DNA from: CAZQIC01 sp964593555
Lineage (GTDB): Bacteria > Bacteroidota > Bacteroidia > JAFLBG01
Reading direction: 5' to 3'
NCBI GenBank assembly: GCA_964593555.1
Contig: CAZQIC010000083.1
Location: 1-20,553 of the forward strand
Length of the DNA stretch: 20,553 bases
The notes under the pieces are model-generated. The model saw nothing but the letters and a program-made list of their open reading frames with translations, was not told where the DNA came from and searched no databases. Positions 8,174 to 16,454 of this stretch are shown piece after piece; positions within the stretch are counted from its first letter, which is position 1; the number at the start of each line of letters is the position of its first letter. The position numbers were made by a program, and so were the translations under genes.

Positions 8174-8677
8174 ATGAAAACGACTCAAAAGATTCTCCTG
8201 CTAATTATATTTATTTCAATAAGCATGTTCGGACAACAACCTAAAAAACCGGTTGTAAATAAAGAACAGCTGAAACAATCTTCATCAGAAAAAGTGATAA
8301 AAACAGATGCTGAATGGAAAGCTTTGCTTACGGAGGAACAATACAACGTTACACGTAAAAAAGGTACTGAACGAGCATTTACCGGATCGTGCTGGAATAT
8401 TCACGAACCCGGGAACTATTACTGCATTTGTTGTAACAAACTTTTGTTCACTTCCGAGAAAAAATTTGAATCGGGTACAGGTTGGCCGAGTTTCACAAAA
8501 CCTGCGGATGCTAATTGTATTTCTGAGATAAGTGACAACTCATACGGAATGGCTCGTACTGAGGTAACATGTACAAGATGCGATGCTCATTTAGGACATG
8601 TTTTTGATGATGGTCCTAAACCAACCGGAAAACGTTATTGTATCAATTCTGTTTCACTCAGGTATGAGAAAAAGTAG
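8174..8677 (+). CDS. msrB: Peptide-methionine (R)-S-oxide reductase MsrB, exported form
   Basis: The 167-residue protein has an N-terminal signal peptide (about 1-20, KILLLIIFISISMFG before QQPKK) and then a complete MsrB domain. The structural zinc is bound by two CxxC pairs, C84/C87 in YYCICCNK and C133/C136 in CTRCDAHLGH. GTGWPSF and the catalytic Cys156 in RYCINSVSLRY complete the active site. C73 in FTGSCWN could serve as a resolving cysteine, but this is uncertain. The enzyme reduces methionine-R-sulfoxide in oxidised proteins. The signal peptide points to the periplasm, whereas the classical E. coli enzyme is cytoplasmic. GGAAG at 8165-8169, 4 nt before the ATG, is an unusually good Shine-Dalgarno match for this window and supports the start. 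It converges on the large secreted protein gene with a 5-nt gap. Confidence 0.93.
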   Translation: MKTTQKILLLIIFISISMFGQQPKKPVVNKEQLKQSSSEKVIKTDAEWKALLTEEQYNVTRKKGTERAFTGSCWNIHEPGNYYCICCNKLLFTSEKKFESGTGWPSFTKPADANCISEISDNSYGMARTEVTCTRCDAHLGHVFDDGPKPTGKRYCINSVSLRYEKK

Positions 8678-8682
8678 TTGGG

Positions 8683-11600
8683 TTATTTTACAAGCAAAAT
8701 ATTTCCTTTCTTGATGATTTCTTCTCCATTGGTAAATGTTACGTTTGCCGTATAGGCAAAGACTGCTGTATTCATTGTCTTTCCTTTATAAGTTCCATCC
8801 CAACCGTGCTTGATATCCTTGGTCTCAAAAACTTCATTTCCCCAACGATCATAAATAGTGAAGTTGATATTCTTAATGCATTTGCTGAATACCATAATCA
8901 CATCATTTTGATTATCTCCATTAGGAGAAAATGCATTCGGAATAAACAGTTCATCACAATAGATTTCATTTACAACAATCGTTATGCAGGCATTGTCGGA
9001 GCATCCGTCTGCATTGATAGTTGTTACACAATAGGTGGTAGTTTGAACAGGATTCGCAATGGGATATCGGCAATTAGTACAACTTAAACCAGATGATGGT
9101 GACCAGTTGTATGACATTCCTCCCGACGCTGACAATACAGTGCTTTGCCCTGAAATTATTGTTGTATTTCCTTGAACATTTACCGTAGGAGTGGGAACAA
9201 CTACAATATTGACAATATCAACATCATAGCAAGGCCCATTGGCAACGGTTACTGTATAAATGGAATTTATCACTGGGCTCACAGAATTTGTGTTTGTAAA
9301 AATCCCGTTATCCCAGGAATAATTATTTCCACCCGATGCTGAAAGCACAATTATTTCACCTTCGCATAATGTATCATCCGGCCCTGCGTTGGCAAGAGGG
9401 ACTTGGTAAACAGTAATGTTGATTGAAGTTGTATCAATGCAAGTGCCGTATGATACAGTAACGGAATAAACGCTATTAGAAGTTGGATTGCTTGTTATAG
9501 TTGATGCAGTAGAACTTGTATTCCAAGAATAACTTGTTCCTCCAGAAGCAGTGAGCCCTACATTGTTCCCGTTACAAATTGTAGTTGTGCCTGTAATTAC
9601 TGCAATAGGTGATTGATTAACTGTGATGTTAAATGTTGCGGTATCCTTGCAGTTACCGTTTAATCCTATAACTGTGAAAGTGCTAAATGAAGTAGGGGAG
9701 ACCACAATTGTATTCGTGGTAACTCCGTTGTTCCAGAGATAAGTAGAAGAACCGAATGCAGTTAATGTTGTATTAAACCCGCTGCAAATAACAGTTGTTC
9801 CGGAAATAACCGAAGAAGGGATCTGGTTCACTGTAACTGTTACAGTATCTTTTGCAGGACACAAACCGTTATTGCTTACAGTTAAAATATAATTGGTAAT
9901 CCCGGTTGGGTTGGCAATTGGATTAGCGATAGTTGAATTGCTCAACCCAGCAGAAGGTGTCCATGAATAAGTTGTTCCGCCACCACCGGCAATGCCATTT
10001 AATTGAATTGCCCCACCTTCACACATCGAGGTATCTACGCCAGCTGCAGAAGTGATTATGTTAGTTATTGTTACTGGAATAATTATTGAATCAAGAGGGC
10101 AACCGACAATAAGTTTCACGTTATATGTTCCTGCCAGGGTATAGGTGTGAGCAGGATTTTGTACTGCAGATGTGGCGCCATCACCAAAATCCCATTGCCA
10201 TGAAGTGAGCGGGCTCCACAGCCCACATTGGTTTGTAGTATCAGTAAAATTAATGGAGGTGTTGCATGTTGTAGAAGTTGATCGTGTGAACCCGGGTATT
10301 ACATCAGGCTTTTTAAAACGGAATACAACAGGAGCATCATCTCCTAAAGTAAAGTTAGTATTTTGAAAGGCCCCGGGAGTTACCGGAAAATTTTGAGAGT
10401 GTGTGGTACCCGCGATAATAGGTTCTTCGAGTCCGCATTCGCTTGGCAATAGCACCATACGAGAATGTTTGTAGTCATCGGCAAGGCCTCCAACATAGGT
10501 CGCGTAATGTAAATTGTTACCGGTGGAGTTTAATTTACCAACGAATATGTCAGTGCTACCATTTGGTAAGGTATTATATGCACATGAGGTAACAGGGAAG
10601 TTGTTTGATGTAGTATGCCCGGAAATAAATATTTCATCTAACGCGTTTAGCCCAATACCCCATCCGGTCTCTGAGCCATTTCCCCCTATGTAGGTAGAAA
10701 AACCAAGTGCTGTCCCTGTAGCATTTAATTTAGTAACGAATACATCCATGGTGCCGAAACCATTATGTGTCTGGTCATAGGACCCTGGTGTAACAGGATA
10801 ATCATTGGATGATGTTTCTCCTACAATGTATGTTTCGTTAGCGGCATTAATTACAATATCCATTGGGATCTCATAACCGGCGATTCCACCGATATAAGTG
10901 AGATGGCTTAATAAACTTCCGGCACTATTAAATTTTGCAACGAATACATCGTATTGCCCACCGTTAAAAGTTCCATCGAATGCTCCGAGTGTTGCAGGCA
11001 AGTCGTTGGAGTCGGTGTATCCCGCAATAATTATTTCTCCTGCCGCGGTTACAGCTACAGCATTTCCGCAATCGAATATTGAACCTCCAATAAATGTTGA
11101 AAAAATAAGCGCAGATCCCGTCGCGTTGATTTTTGTTACAAACGCGTCGGCTGCTCCATTAAAAGTTTGATCATAAGCACCTGCCGTTACAGGAAAATTA
11201 GCGGCTGCTGATCCTGTAACAAATGCTTCCCCTAACAGGTTTAGCACAATAGAATTTCCGGTACTGCTGGAACCCACACCACTTAAAAAAGTAGAATATA
11301 AAAGTCCGGTACCGGTTGCATTTAGTTTTGTAACAAATGCGTCTCCACCATCAAAAAAAGTATCGAATGCACCGGTGGTAATAGGAAAAGCGGATGAGCT
11401 TGTCCACCCTGTAACGAAAGCTTCACCTGCTGCGTTTATCGCTATACCGTAACCTGCATCAGGATTTGGTCCGCCTAAATAAGTGGCATATATTAATGAG
11501 GTTCCGTTAGGATTTAATTTAAAAACAAATACATCTCTTTTTACTCCCCCGCTAAAATTGGGTTGAAATACGCCCGACGATGTTGGAAAAAAAGACTGGT

Positions 11601-12510
11601 GCATACCAGTTGCGAAAACATTTCCTGCTGCATCAGCAGCAATATCGTGAAGGTATCCATCCGAAACAGTTGTCGCGCCGGTGTATGTTGCCCATAACAT
11701 GGTAACAGGATCGATGACGAGCTCTTCATTTACATCATACTTGCTTTTCACTTCAAATCCAAACGTAGTGTTATCATATAGTTTATATACCACTCTTACC
11801 TGCCGTTTTATACCGTTTATTATCTGGTACGATTCCGGAATATTTTCTGTTAGTATTCCCCATGGAGTATGTATTTCAAGTTCCCCTGTTTCACTTACCC
11901 AAAGTTTTTTAATTCCGGTACATTCCATTTTTATATCATGAGTGTTGCCTCCCGGTTGGATCATAAAATCATATTTCAATTGTTTCCCGTTGCTATAATA
12001 GCAGGCATTAATGTTCTTGTATAAATTATTGTATTGTATCATGCGATAATCGGGTACATTTATCGCATATTTAGAAGGATCATTTCCGAGGAGATAATTT
12101 GTTTTACTTTCGGTAAAACCCTCCGCAGTAATATTAGCATCAGGATTTGAGCCTTTGAATGCCAGTTTCCATGCGAGATATTCATAATCATCATATTCTT
12201 TTGAAATGTTGTTGTTATTATAAAGAATTGATTTTTCTACAGGACGCCCGAAACAAAAACTAAGTTCATTTTTCATGAAGCAGACACCCGCATGCCATGA
12301 AGGGGAACTCGCCATATAAAGAATTTGTTCATCCCATTGGCCCATATTTTTTCTGAAAGTAAGAGGCAGGTCGCTCAGCTTATTTCCTATTTCTACACTA
12401 TTATCCTTTTCTATATGATTATTTACACCTGCCACAGTTGATGGAATTAATAAAAGGAAAAAACAAATTGGAAACCCGAGTAAAGTTTTAAGAACTTTCA
12501 TTGTGGTCAT
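8683..12510 (-). CDS. Large secreted protein: SBBP seven-repeat propeller, PKD, Ig-like repeats, T9SS type B sorting domain
   Basis: This 1275-residue protein has these parts in order. A signal peptide (about 1-28) is followed by an N-terminal domain (about 45-265, beginning LPLTFRKNMGQW; I believe the DUF7948 type). Seven SBBP repeats (about 271-733) come next, then a PKD domain (about 745-815) with WQWDFGDG near 770-776 and a HTYTLAGTYNVKL strand. Four to five Ig-like repeats (about 816-1180) each have a CxG-type start and a Y-x-W core. The C-terminal gliding-motility/CHU_C domain (about 1187-1275) opens with IPNAFSPNGD and carries YDRWGNEVFE and GWDGTYKG. That last domain is a type B T9SS sorting signal, so the protein should be exported across the outer membrane to the surface or medium. 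No catalytic motif is visible; an adhesin or surface-layer role is inferred. Translation could start at Met1 (12510) or Met4 (12501). Confidence 0.9.
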   Translation of the reverse strand: MTTMKVLKTLLGFPICFFLLLIPSTVAGVNNHIEKDNSVEIGNKLSDLPLTFRKNMGQWDEQILYMASSPSWHAGVCFMKNELSFCFGRPVEKSILYNNNNISKEYDDYEYLAWKLAFKGSNPDANITAEGFTESKTNYLLGNDPSKYAINVPDYRMIQYNNLYKNINACYYSNGKQLKYDFMIQPGGNTHDIKMECTGIKKLWVSETGELEIHTPWGILTENIPESYQIINGIKRQVRVVYKLYDNTTFGFEVKSKYDVNEELVIDPVTMLWATYTGATTVSDGYLHDIAADAAGNVFATGMHQSFFPTSSGVFQPNFSGGVKRDVFVFKLNPNGTSLIYATYLGGPNPDAGYGIAINAAGEAFVTGWTSSSAFPITTGAFDTFFDGGDAFVTKLNATGTGLLYSTFLSGVGSSSTGNSIVLNLLGEAFVTGSAAANFPVTAGAYDQTFNGAADAFVTKINATGSALIFSTFIGGSIFDCGNAVAVTAAGEIIIAGYTDSNDLPATLGAFDGTFNGGQYDVFVAKFNSAGSLLSHLTYIGGIAGYEIPMDIVINAANETYIVGETSSNDYPVTPGSYDQTHNGFGTMDVFVTKLNATGTALGFSTYIGGNGSETGWGIGLNALDEIFISGHTTSNNFPVTSCAYNTLPNGSTDIFVGKLNSTGNNLHYATYVGGLADDYKHSRMVLLPSECGLEEPIIAGTTHSQNFPVTPGAFQNTNFTLGDDAPVVFRFKKPDVIPGFTRSTSTTCNTSINFTDTTNQCGLWSPLTSWQWDFGDGATSAVQNPAHTYTLAGTYNVKLIVGCPLDSIIIPVTITNIITSAAGVDTSMCEGGAIQLNGIAGGGGTTYSWTPSAGLSNSTIANPIANPTGITNYILTVSNNGLCPAKDTVTVTVNQIPSSVISGTTVICSGFNTTLTAFGSSTYLWNNGVTTNTIVVSPTSFSTFTVIGLNGNCKDTATFNITVNQSPIAVITGTTTICNGNNVGLTASGGTSYSWNTSSTASTITSNPTSNSVYSVTVSYGTCIDTTSINITVYQVPLANAGPDDTLCEGEIIVLSASGGNNYSWDNGIFTNTNSVSPVINSIYTVTVANGPCYDVDIVNIVVVPTPTVNVQGNTTIISGQSTVLSASGGMSYNWSPSSGLSCTNCRYPIANPVQTTTYCVTTINADGCSDNACITIVVNEIYCDELFIPNAFSPNGDNQNDVIMVFSKCIKNINFTIYDRWGNEVFETKDIKHGWDGTYKGKTMNTAVFAYTANVTFTNGEEIIKKGNILLVK
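8971..10065 (-). repeat. Four to five tandem Ig-like repeats rich in Thr/Ser/Asn
   Basis: Residues about 816-1180 of the secreted protein repeat a unit of 70-80 residues. Each has a cysteine-bearing strand (MCEGGAIQL, ICSGFNTTL, ICNGNNVGL, LCEGEIIVL, then IISGQSTVL without the Cys), a Y-x-W core (TYSW, TYLW, SYSW, NYSW, SYNW) and a second Cys strand (GLCPAKDTV, GNCKDTA, GTCIDTT, GPCYDVD, GCSDNA). The two Cys of most units could form a disulfide. This is a stalk-like arrangement commonly found ahead of CHU_C domains. Confidence 0.7.
10312..11700 (-). repeat. Seven tandem SBBP repeats (predicted beta-propeller blades)
   Basis: Within the large secreted protein (residues about 271-733) a unit of about 62-70 residues recurs seven times. 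Each unit has the pattern [IL]-x-[YF]-[AS]-T-[YF]-[IL]-G-G, then a middle strand such as GEAFVTGxTxSxxFP, then [AV]-[YF]-D-x-T-x-N-G and a closing [DA]-x-F-V-x-K-[LIF]-N-x-[TA]-G. Units begin at LWATYTGA, YATYLGG, YSTFLSG, FSTFIGG, HLTYIGG, FSTYIGG and YATYVGG. Seven units fit one closed seven-bladed propeller. The DNA copies are clearly diverged, so this is an old repeat and not a fresh expansion. Confidence 0.8.
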
Positions 12511-12524
12511 TATTAGATCTCTAT

Positions 12525-12552
12525 TAAATATAGTCGAATATTATAAAAACAA
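12525..12552 (-). promoter_or_regulatory. Possible promoter of the large secreted protein gene
   Basis: On the minus strand TTG (12550-12552) is followed after 17 nt by TATATTTA (12525-12532), a one-mismatch form of TAnnTTTG, about 15 nt before the ATG at 12510. The spacing is a little short against the 19-21 usual for Bacteroidota. The 138-nt divergent interval (12511-12648) is very AT-rich, so chance matches are likely. I found no comparable match for the plus-strand gene. Confidence 0.3.
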
Positions 12553-12648
12553 TTGATTAAAATAGTTTTTAATGTAATAGTCAAGATATTTTAATATGAT
12601 TTATATATGCTTTTTTTAAGTAATTTAGCACTATTAGATGTAAGTATC

Positions 12649-14169
12649 ATGATGCCATCAAGTGATTTGTTCCAGCTTATAAAGTCTCTTACACAAACCG
12701 AAAAGAGATACTTTAAAATACATGCTTCGCGGCATGTTTTGGGTAAGTCAAATAATTATGTACGCTTGTTTAATGCTATAGAAGAACAAGATGCTTATGA
12801 TGAGAAAAAAATAAAAAATATTTTTAAGGAGGAAAATTTTGTAAATCATTTTCATTTGGCAAAAAGATATTTACACAGATTGATTAAAAAAAGTCTGATA
12901 AATTATCATGCAGAAAGTACAATAGATGCAGAGTTAAAAGATAACCTAAGGTACCTGGAGGTATTATTTAAAAAGGGCTTGTATGAACAATGCGAAAAAA
13001 TAATAAAGGAATCGTTAAAAAAAGCTAACAAATATGATAAAACTCAGTCTGCTCTAGAGTTATTAGCTTGGGAGATGGAATTAATGTCAGTGTATTCTTT
13101 CAAGGAGGAGGTGTCAAAACATTCTCATAGAATTTTTAACGAATCGGTAAGGCTTATGGATATACATAAAAATTTTTTGGAGTATAAAGAAAAAGAAATA
13201 GAGGCATCAAATGTTCTTAATCGTACGGGGTTTGCCCGGACTAAGGCCGATATAGAAAAATACAATGCTATATTGAATTTACCTTTTTTTAAAAAAAGCC
13301 CCAATGCAAAATCATTCAGAAGTAATTACATTTTTTATGGAGTAAATTCCATTTGCAATTACATGTGCAATAAATATGCAAATGCGACTTTATTTGCTGT
13401 CGAATTAATTGAATACCTGGAGAAGAACCGCCATCAACTTGCTGAAACTCCTCTTTTGTTTGTTAATGCGTTACATAGCCAGATCTATTACCAGATACAC
13501 TTTAAAAATTATAACAAAGCATTAATTACAATACAAAAGTTGAGAAGTATAAATACCTCTTCGCAAGAAATTAATCACGAAATTTTTTATACGGCCAACA
13601 ATCTTGAAATACAGGTTTATTTAAGTACGGGAAAATATGACCAGGGGATTTTGCTGGCTGAGAAAATACAGAATACATTTGAACAGCCTTATTTTAGTAA
13701 GTTAAATGAAAAAAACAGTGGTGTTCTGTATGGCTCTTTAGCAAAATTATATCTTGGCGTCGCTAGATATGACAAAGCGGGGTACTATTTGAATAAAATT
13801 TTTACTGAACTCAAAAATATCCGAAGTGATGTAACTTGTATTCTTCAATTGTTGCGCTTGATAATACATTATGAAATGGGAAAGAAGGATTTAATCGAAT
13901 ATTCCGTAAAGTCTACCTACAGGTATCTATACAAGAGAAATCGCCTTTATAAATTTGAAAATACTTTTCTGAATTTTATCAGAAAAGAAATTCCTAAAAT
14001 GATTTCTAGAGACCAGGAAATAAAGGCATTTAAAAAACTTAAAAAGAATCTTGTGTTAATACTTAAAGACCCCTATGAGGCTAATATTTTAAAATTTTTT
14101 GACTTTATCGGTTGGCTGAATAGTAAGATCGAAAATAGGCCGTTCTTAGATATTATTAGAAAAAGCTAA
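12649..14169 (+). CDS. Uncharacterised cytoplasmic helical-repeat (TPR-like) protein
   Basis: I do not recognise a named function. With the start at the paired ATGs at 12649/12652 the protein is about 506 residues. An ATG at 12607 would add 14 hydrophobic residues (MLFLSNLALLDVSI), but MPSSDLFQLIKSLTQTEKRY looks like the natural N-terminus. There is no signal peptide or membrane segment. Residues about 1-95 form a basic helical head (TEKRYFKIHASRHV, HLAKRYLHRLIKKSLINYH). From about 110 to 440 the chain is a series of helix pairs with TPR-like spacing, for example YLEVLFKKGLYEQCEKIIKESL, YKNYNKALITIQKL-type and YLGVARYDKAGYYLNKI pairs. The C-terminus is acidic-aromatic, then FLDIIRKS. Similar proteins of unknown role are, to my recollection, multi-copy in some Bacteroidota. 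It is divergent from the T9SS-secreted protein gene and precedes accC by 67 nt. Confidence 0.75.
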   Translation: MMPSSDLFQLIKSLTQTEKRYFKIHASRHVLGKSNNYVRLFNAIEEQDAYDEKKIKNIFKEENFVNHFHLAKRYLHRLIKKSLINYHAESTIDAELKDNLRYLEVLFKKGLYEQCEKIIKESLKKANKYDKTQSALELLAWEMELMSVYSFKEEVSKHSHRIFNESVRLMDIHKNFLEYKEKEIEASNVLNRTGFARTKADIEKYNAILNLPFFKKSPNAKSFRSNYIFYGVNSICNYMCNKYANATLFAVELIEYLEKNRHQLAETPLLFVNALHSQIYYQIHFKNYNKALITIQKLRSINTSSQEINHEIFYTANNLEIQVYLSTGKYDQGILLAEKIQNTFEQPYFSKLNEKNSGVLYGSLAKLYLGVARYDKAGYYLNKIFTELKNIRSDVTCILQLLRLIIHYEMGKKDLIEYSVKSTYRYLYKRNRLYKFENTFLNFIRKEIPKMISRDQEIKAFKKLKKNLVLILKDPYEANILKFFDFIGWLNSKIENRPFLDIIRKS

Positions 14170-14236
14170 AGGTGAATTCGTAATAGGTTAAGTTGTTTGT
14201 TAACCGTTTAATATTATTTTTATGTAAAATCTGCAA

Positions 14237-15718
14237 ATGAAAAAAATACTTGTCGCAAATAGGGGAGAAATCGCCTTACGTGTAATGCGTTCATGCAAAG
14301 AGATGGGAATTAAAACGGTCGCTGTTTTTTCTGAAGCAGATAGAAGGGCTCCTTTTGTAAGATATGCCGATGAGGCCGTATGTATTGGTCCGCCACCGTC
14401 TTCGCAATCGTATCTTGATGGCGACAAGATCATAAAAGTTTGTAAAGATTTAAATGTTGATGGTATACATCCAGGTTACGGATTTCTTTCTGAGAATGCA
14501 GCCTTTGCCCGCAAAGTAAAAAAAGCAGGGATAATCTTTATTGGCCCATCTCCTGAATCCATGGAAATAATGGGAGATAAACTTTCTGCAAAAGCCGCTG
14601 TAAAAAAATATAAGATCCCTATGGTGCCGGGTACTGATGGCGCCATTACCAATGTTGAAGACGCAAAAAATATATCAGCATCAATAGGATTCCCAATACT
14701 TATAAAAGCCAGCGCAGGTGGCGGTGGAAAGGGAATGCGTATCGTTGATGATGTAAAAAGTTTTGAAGAGCAAATGAAACTGGCTGTAAGCGAAGCTACA
14801 TCTGCCTTTGGAGATGGATCAGTATTTATTGAGAAATATGTTGCAGGTCCAAGACATATAGAAATACAAGTGTTGGGCGATACACATGGTAACATTGTTT
14901 ATCTTTTTGAAAGGGAATGTTCGATACAACGCAGGCATCAGAAGGTTATTGAAGAAGCACCATCTTCAGTTCTTACTCCTGAGATACGTAAACAAATGGG
15001 TGAGTGTGCCGTGGATGTTGCAAGGGCCTGCGATTATATTGGCGCAGGAACCGTAGAGTTTTTATTGGATGAAAATAAAAATTTCTATTTTCTGGAAATG
15101 AACACACGTTTGCAGGTTGAACATCCCGTAACGGAAATGATAACCGGTAAGGACCTGGTGAAAGAGCAGATAAAAGTGGCAAGAGGGGAGAAGCTTGACT
15201 TTACACAAAATGATCTTAATATAAATGGCCATTCGATAGAGGTACGTGTTTACGCCGAAGACCCTGCAAATAATTTTTTACCTGATATAGGTAAATTAAC
15301 CACTTATGTTAAACCTCAGGGGCCCGGAATACGTGTTGATGATGGTTTTGAAGAAGGCATGGATATCCCTATTTATTATGACCCGATGATTGCGAAGCTT
15401 ACCGTTCATGCAAGCACACGTAAGGAAGCTATTGAAAGAATGCTCAGGGCTATTGATGAGTATAAAATAACAGGAGTAGAGACCACACTCTCTTTTTGTA
15501 AATACGTTTTAAAGCATGAAGCTTTCACGAGCGGTAATTTTGACACTCATTTTGTAAAGAAATATTTTACTCCTGAAAAGCTGCACTCTTACGACAAAGA
15601 AGAAGAAATTGTTGCTGCGCTTTCGGGTGCCTTGTTGACCACTATTAACAATTCCGAAGGAAAAATGGTTCAAAACACCGTTTTTAGATCTAAATGGCGG
15701 GAAAACAGGTTAGGATAA
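14237..15718 (+). CDS. accC: Biotin carboxylase subunit (acetyl-/acyl-CoA carboxylase)
   Basis: This 493-residue cytoplasmic enzyme uses ATP and bicarbonate to carboxylate biotin on a carrier protein, the first half-reaction of acyl-CoA carboxylases. The N-terminal domain begins KKILVANRGEIALRVMRS and has HPGYGFLSENA. The ATP-grasp domain shows the glycine-rich lid GGGGKGM at 161-167, HIEIQVLGD, ERECSIQRRHQKVIEEAPS and the catalytic segment E287-M-N-T-R-L-Q-V-E295-H. The C-terminal domain has SIEVRVYAEDP and YYDPMIAKL. Compared with E. coli AccC (449 residues) it has a tail of about 45 residues after the conserved end, as in the longer Bacteroidota acyl-CoA/propionyl-CoA carboxylase alpha subunits. 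So an acyl-CoA carboxylase partner other than AccA/AccD is possible. No biotin carrier or carboxyltransferase gene is adjacent. Confidence 0.95.
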   Translation: MKKILVANRGEIALRVMRSCKEMGIKTVAVFSEADRRAPFVRYADEAVCIGPPPSSQSYLDGDKIIKVCKDLNVDGIHPGYGFLSENAAFARKVKKAGIIFIGPSPESMEIMGDKLSAKAAVKKYKIPMVPGTDGAITNVEDAKNISASIGFPILIKASAGGGGKGMRIVDDVKSFEEQMKLAVSEATSAFGDGSVFIEKYVAGPRHIEIQVLGDTHGNIVYLFERECSIQRRHQKVIEEAPSSVLTPEIRKQMGECAVDVARACDYIGAGTVEFLLDENKNFYFLEMNTRLQVEHPVTEMITGKDLVKEQIKVARGEKLDFTQNDLNINGHSIEVRVYAEDPANNFLPDIGKLTTYVKPQGPGIRVDDGFEEGMDIPIYYDPMIAKLTVHASTRKEAIERMLRAIDEYKITGVETTLSFCKYVLKHEAFTSGNFDTHFVKKYFTPEKLHSYDKEEEIVAALSGALLTTINNSEGKMVQNTVFRSKWRENRLG

Positions 15719-15807
15719 ATACCCTCCTTTTCATAACTTATACCTTTATTTTTCGTTTAATATATAAGCATATTGGCATATTTATTGGTTGACTGTTGGT
15801 ATAACAA

Positions 15808-16425
15808 ATGAAAACGGCTATTTACATATTACTTTTTTCTTTGACCGGACTTAGCGCCGTTGCTCAATTGTCTGGAGGTAACGCAATGAAAGGCGGCTAT
15901 AATACCGGCATTGGTACGGCAGTACGGGCTGTTGTTAAGGGGAATGATACTGTGTTGACGGTTAATCTTAATCCGGTTGTTATTTCAGCGAACCGCAAAT
16001 TTAAAGATAAAAAGCAAGCAGAGATTTATTGGAAAATAAAACGTGATGTTAAGAAGGTATATCCTTACGCCATTCTTGCAGAAGCAAAATTAAAAGAATA
16101 TAACGTGAAGCTTTCAACAATGACTAATGAGGAGCAGAAAAAGAAGTATATGAAAAAGGCGGAGAAAGAATTAAAAGATGAGTTTGAAGATGAATTAAAA
16201 AAATTGACGGTTAATCAGGGAAAAATTTTAATTAAATTGATCGATCGCCAGACTGGCGCTACTTCTTACGAACTTGTAAAAACATTGCGGGGTTCATTCT
16301 CAGCTTTTATGTGGCAATCGCTTGCTTCTTTGTTTGGAACCAACCTTAAAGCGGAGTACGATGCTAAGGATAAAGATAAAATGATCGAAGATGTGATCTA
16401 CCTTATCGAGAGCGGAGAGATTTAG
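15808..16425 (+). CDS. DUF4294 domain exported protein
   Basis: The 205-residue product has a cleavable signal peptide (about 1-19, ending AVA before Q20) and a glycine-rich linker. The DUF4294 core follows, with NPVVISANRKFKDKKQ, IYWKIKRDVKKVYPYA and LKEYN. A strongly charged helix (about 110-135, rich in K and E) comes next, then LTVNQGKILIKLIDRQTG and a C-terminal half ending SLFGTNLKAEYDA and DVIYLIESGEI. The family is confined to Bacteroidota and, to my knowledge, has no assigned function. The signal peptide places it in the periplasm or beyond. It follows accC by 89 nt with no clear terminator between, so shared transcription is possible. It converges on the ABC transporter gene with a 29-nt gap. 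Confidence 0.82.
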   Translation: MKTAIYILLFSLTGLSAVAQLSGGNAMKGGYNTGIGTAVRAVVKGNDTVLTVNLNPVVISANRKFKDKKQAEIYWKIKRDVKKVYPYAILAEAKLKEYNVKLSTMTNEEQKKKYMKKAEKELKDEFEDELKKLTVNQGKILIKLIDRQTGATSYELVKTLRGSFSAFMWQSLASLFGTNLKAEYDAKDKDKMIEDVIYLIESGEI

Positions 16426-16454
16426 TAGAGGGAGAGAGGTTAGATTTGAGAAGT

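Noticed and set aside
12607..12648. ATG at 12607 as start of the helical-repeat protein
   Set aside because: It adds 14 hydrophobic residues that do not look like part of this soluble protein, and a paired ATG at 12649/12652 gives a natural N-terminus. It cannot be fully excluded.
14186..14205. GGTTAA/TTAACC inverted repeat with 8-nt loop before accC
   Set aside because: Only 6 bp, mostly AT, and no firm T-tract directly after it; too weak to call a terminator or operator.
14476..14895. 139-codon minus-strand ORF inside accC, and other long opposite-strand ORFs at 17803-18291 and 10898-11170
   Set aside because: Each lies antisense to a gene with clear family motifs, and the translated products show no recognisable motif or domain.
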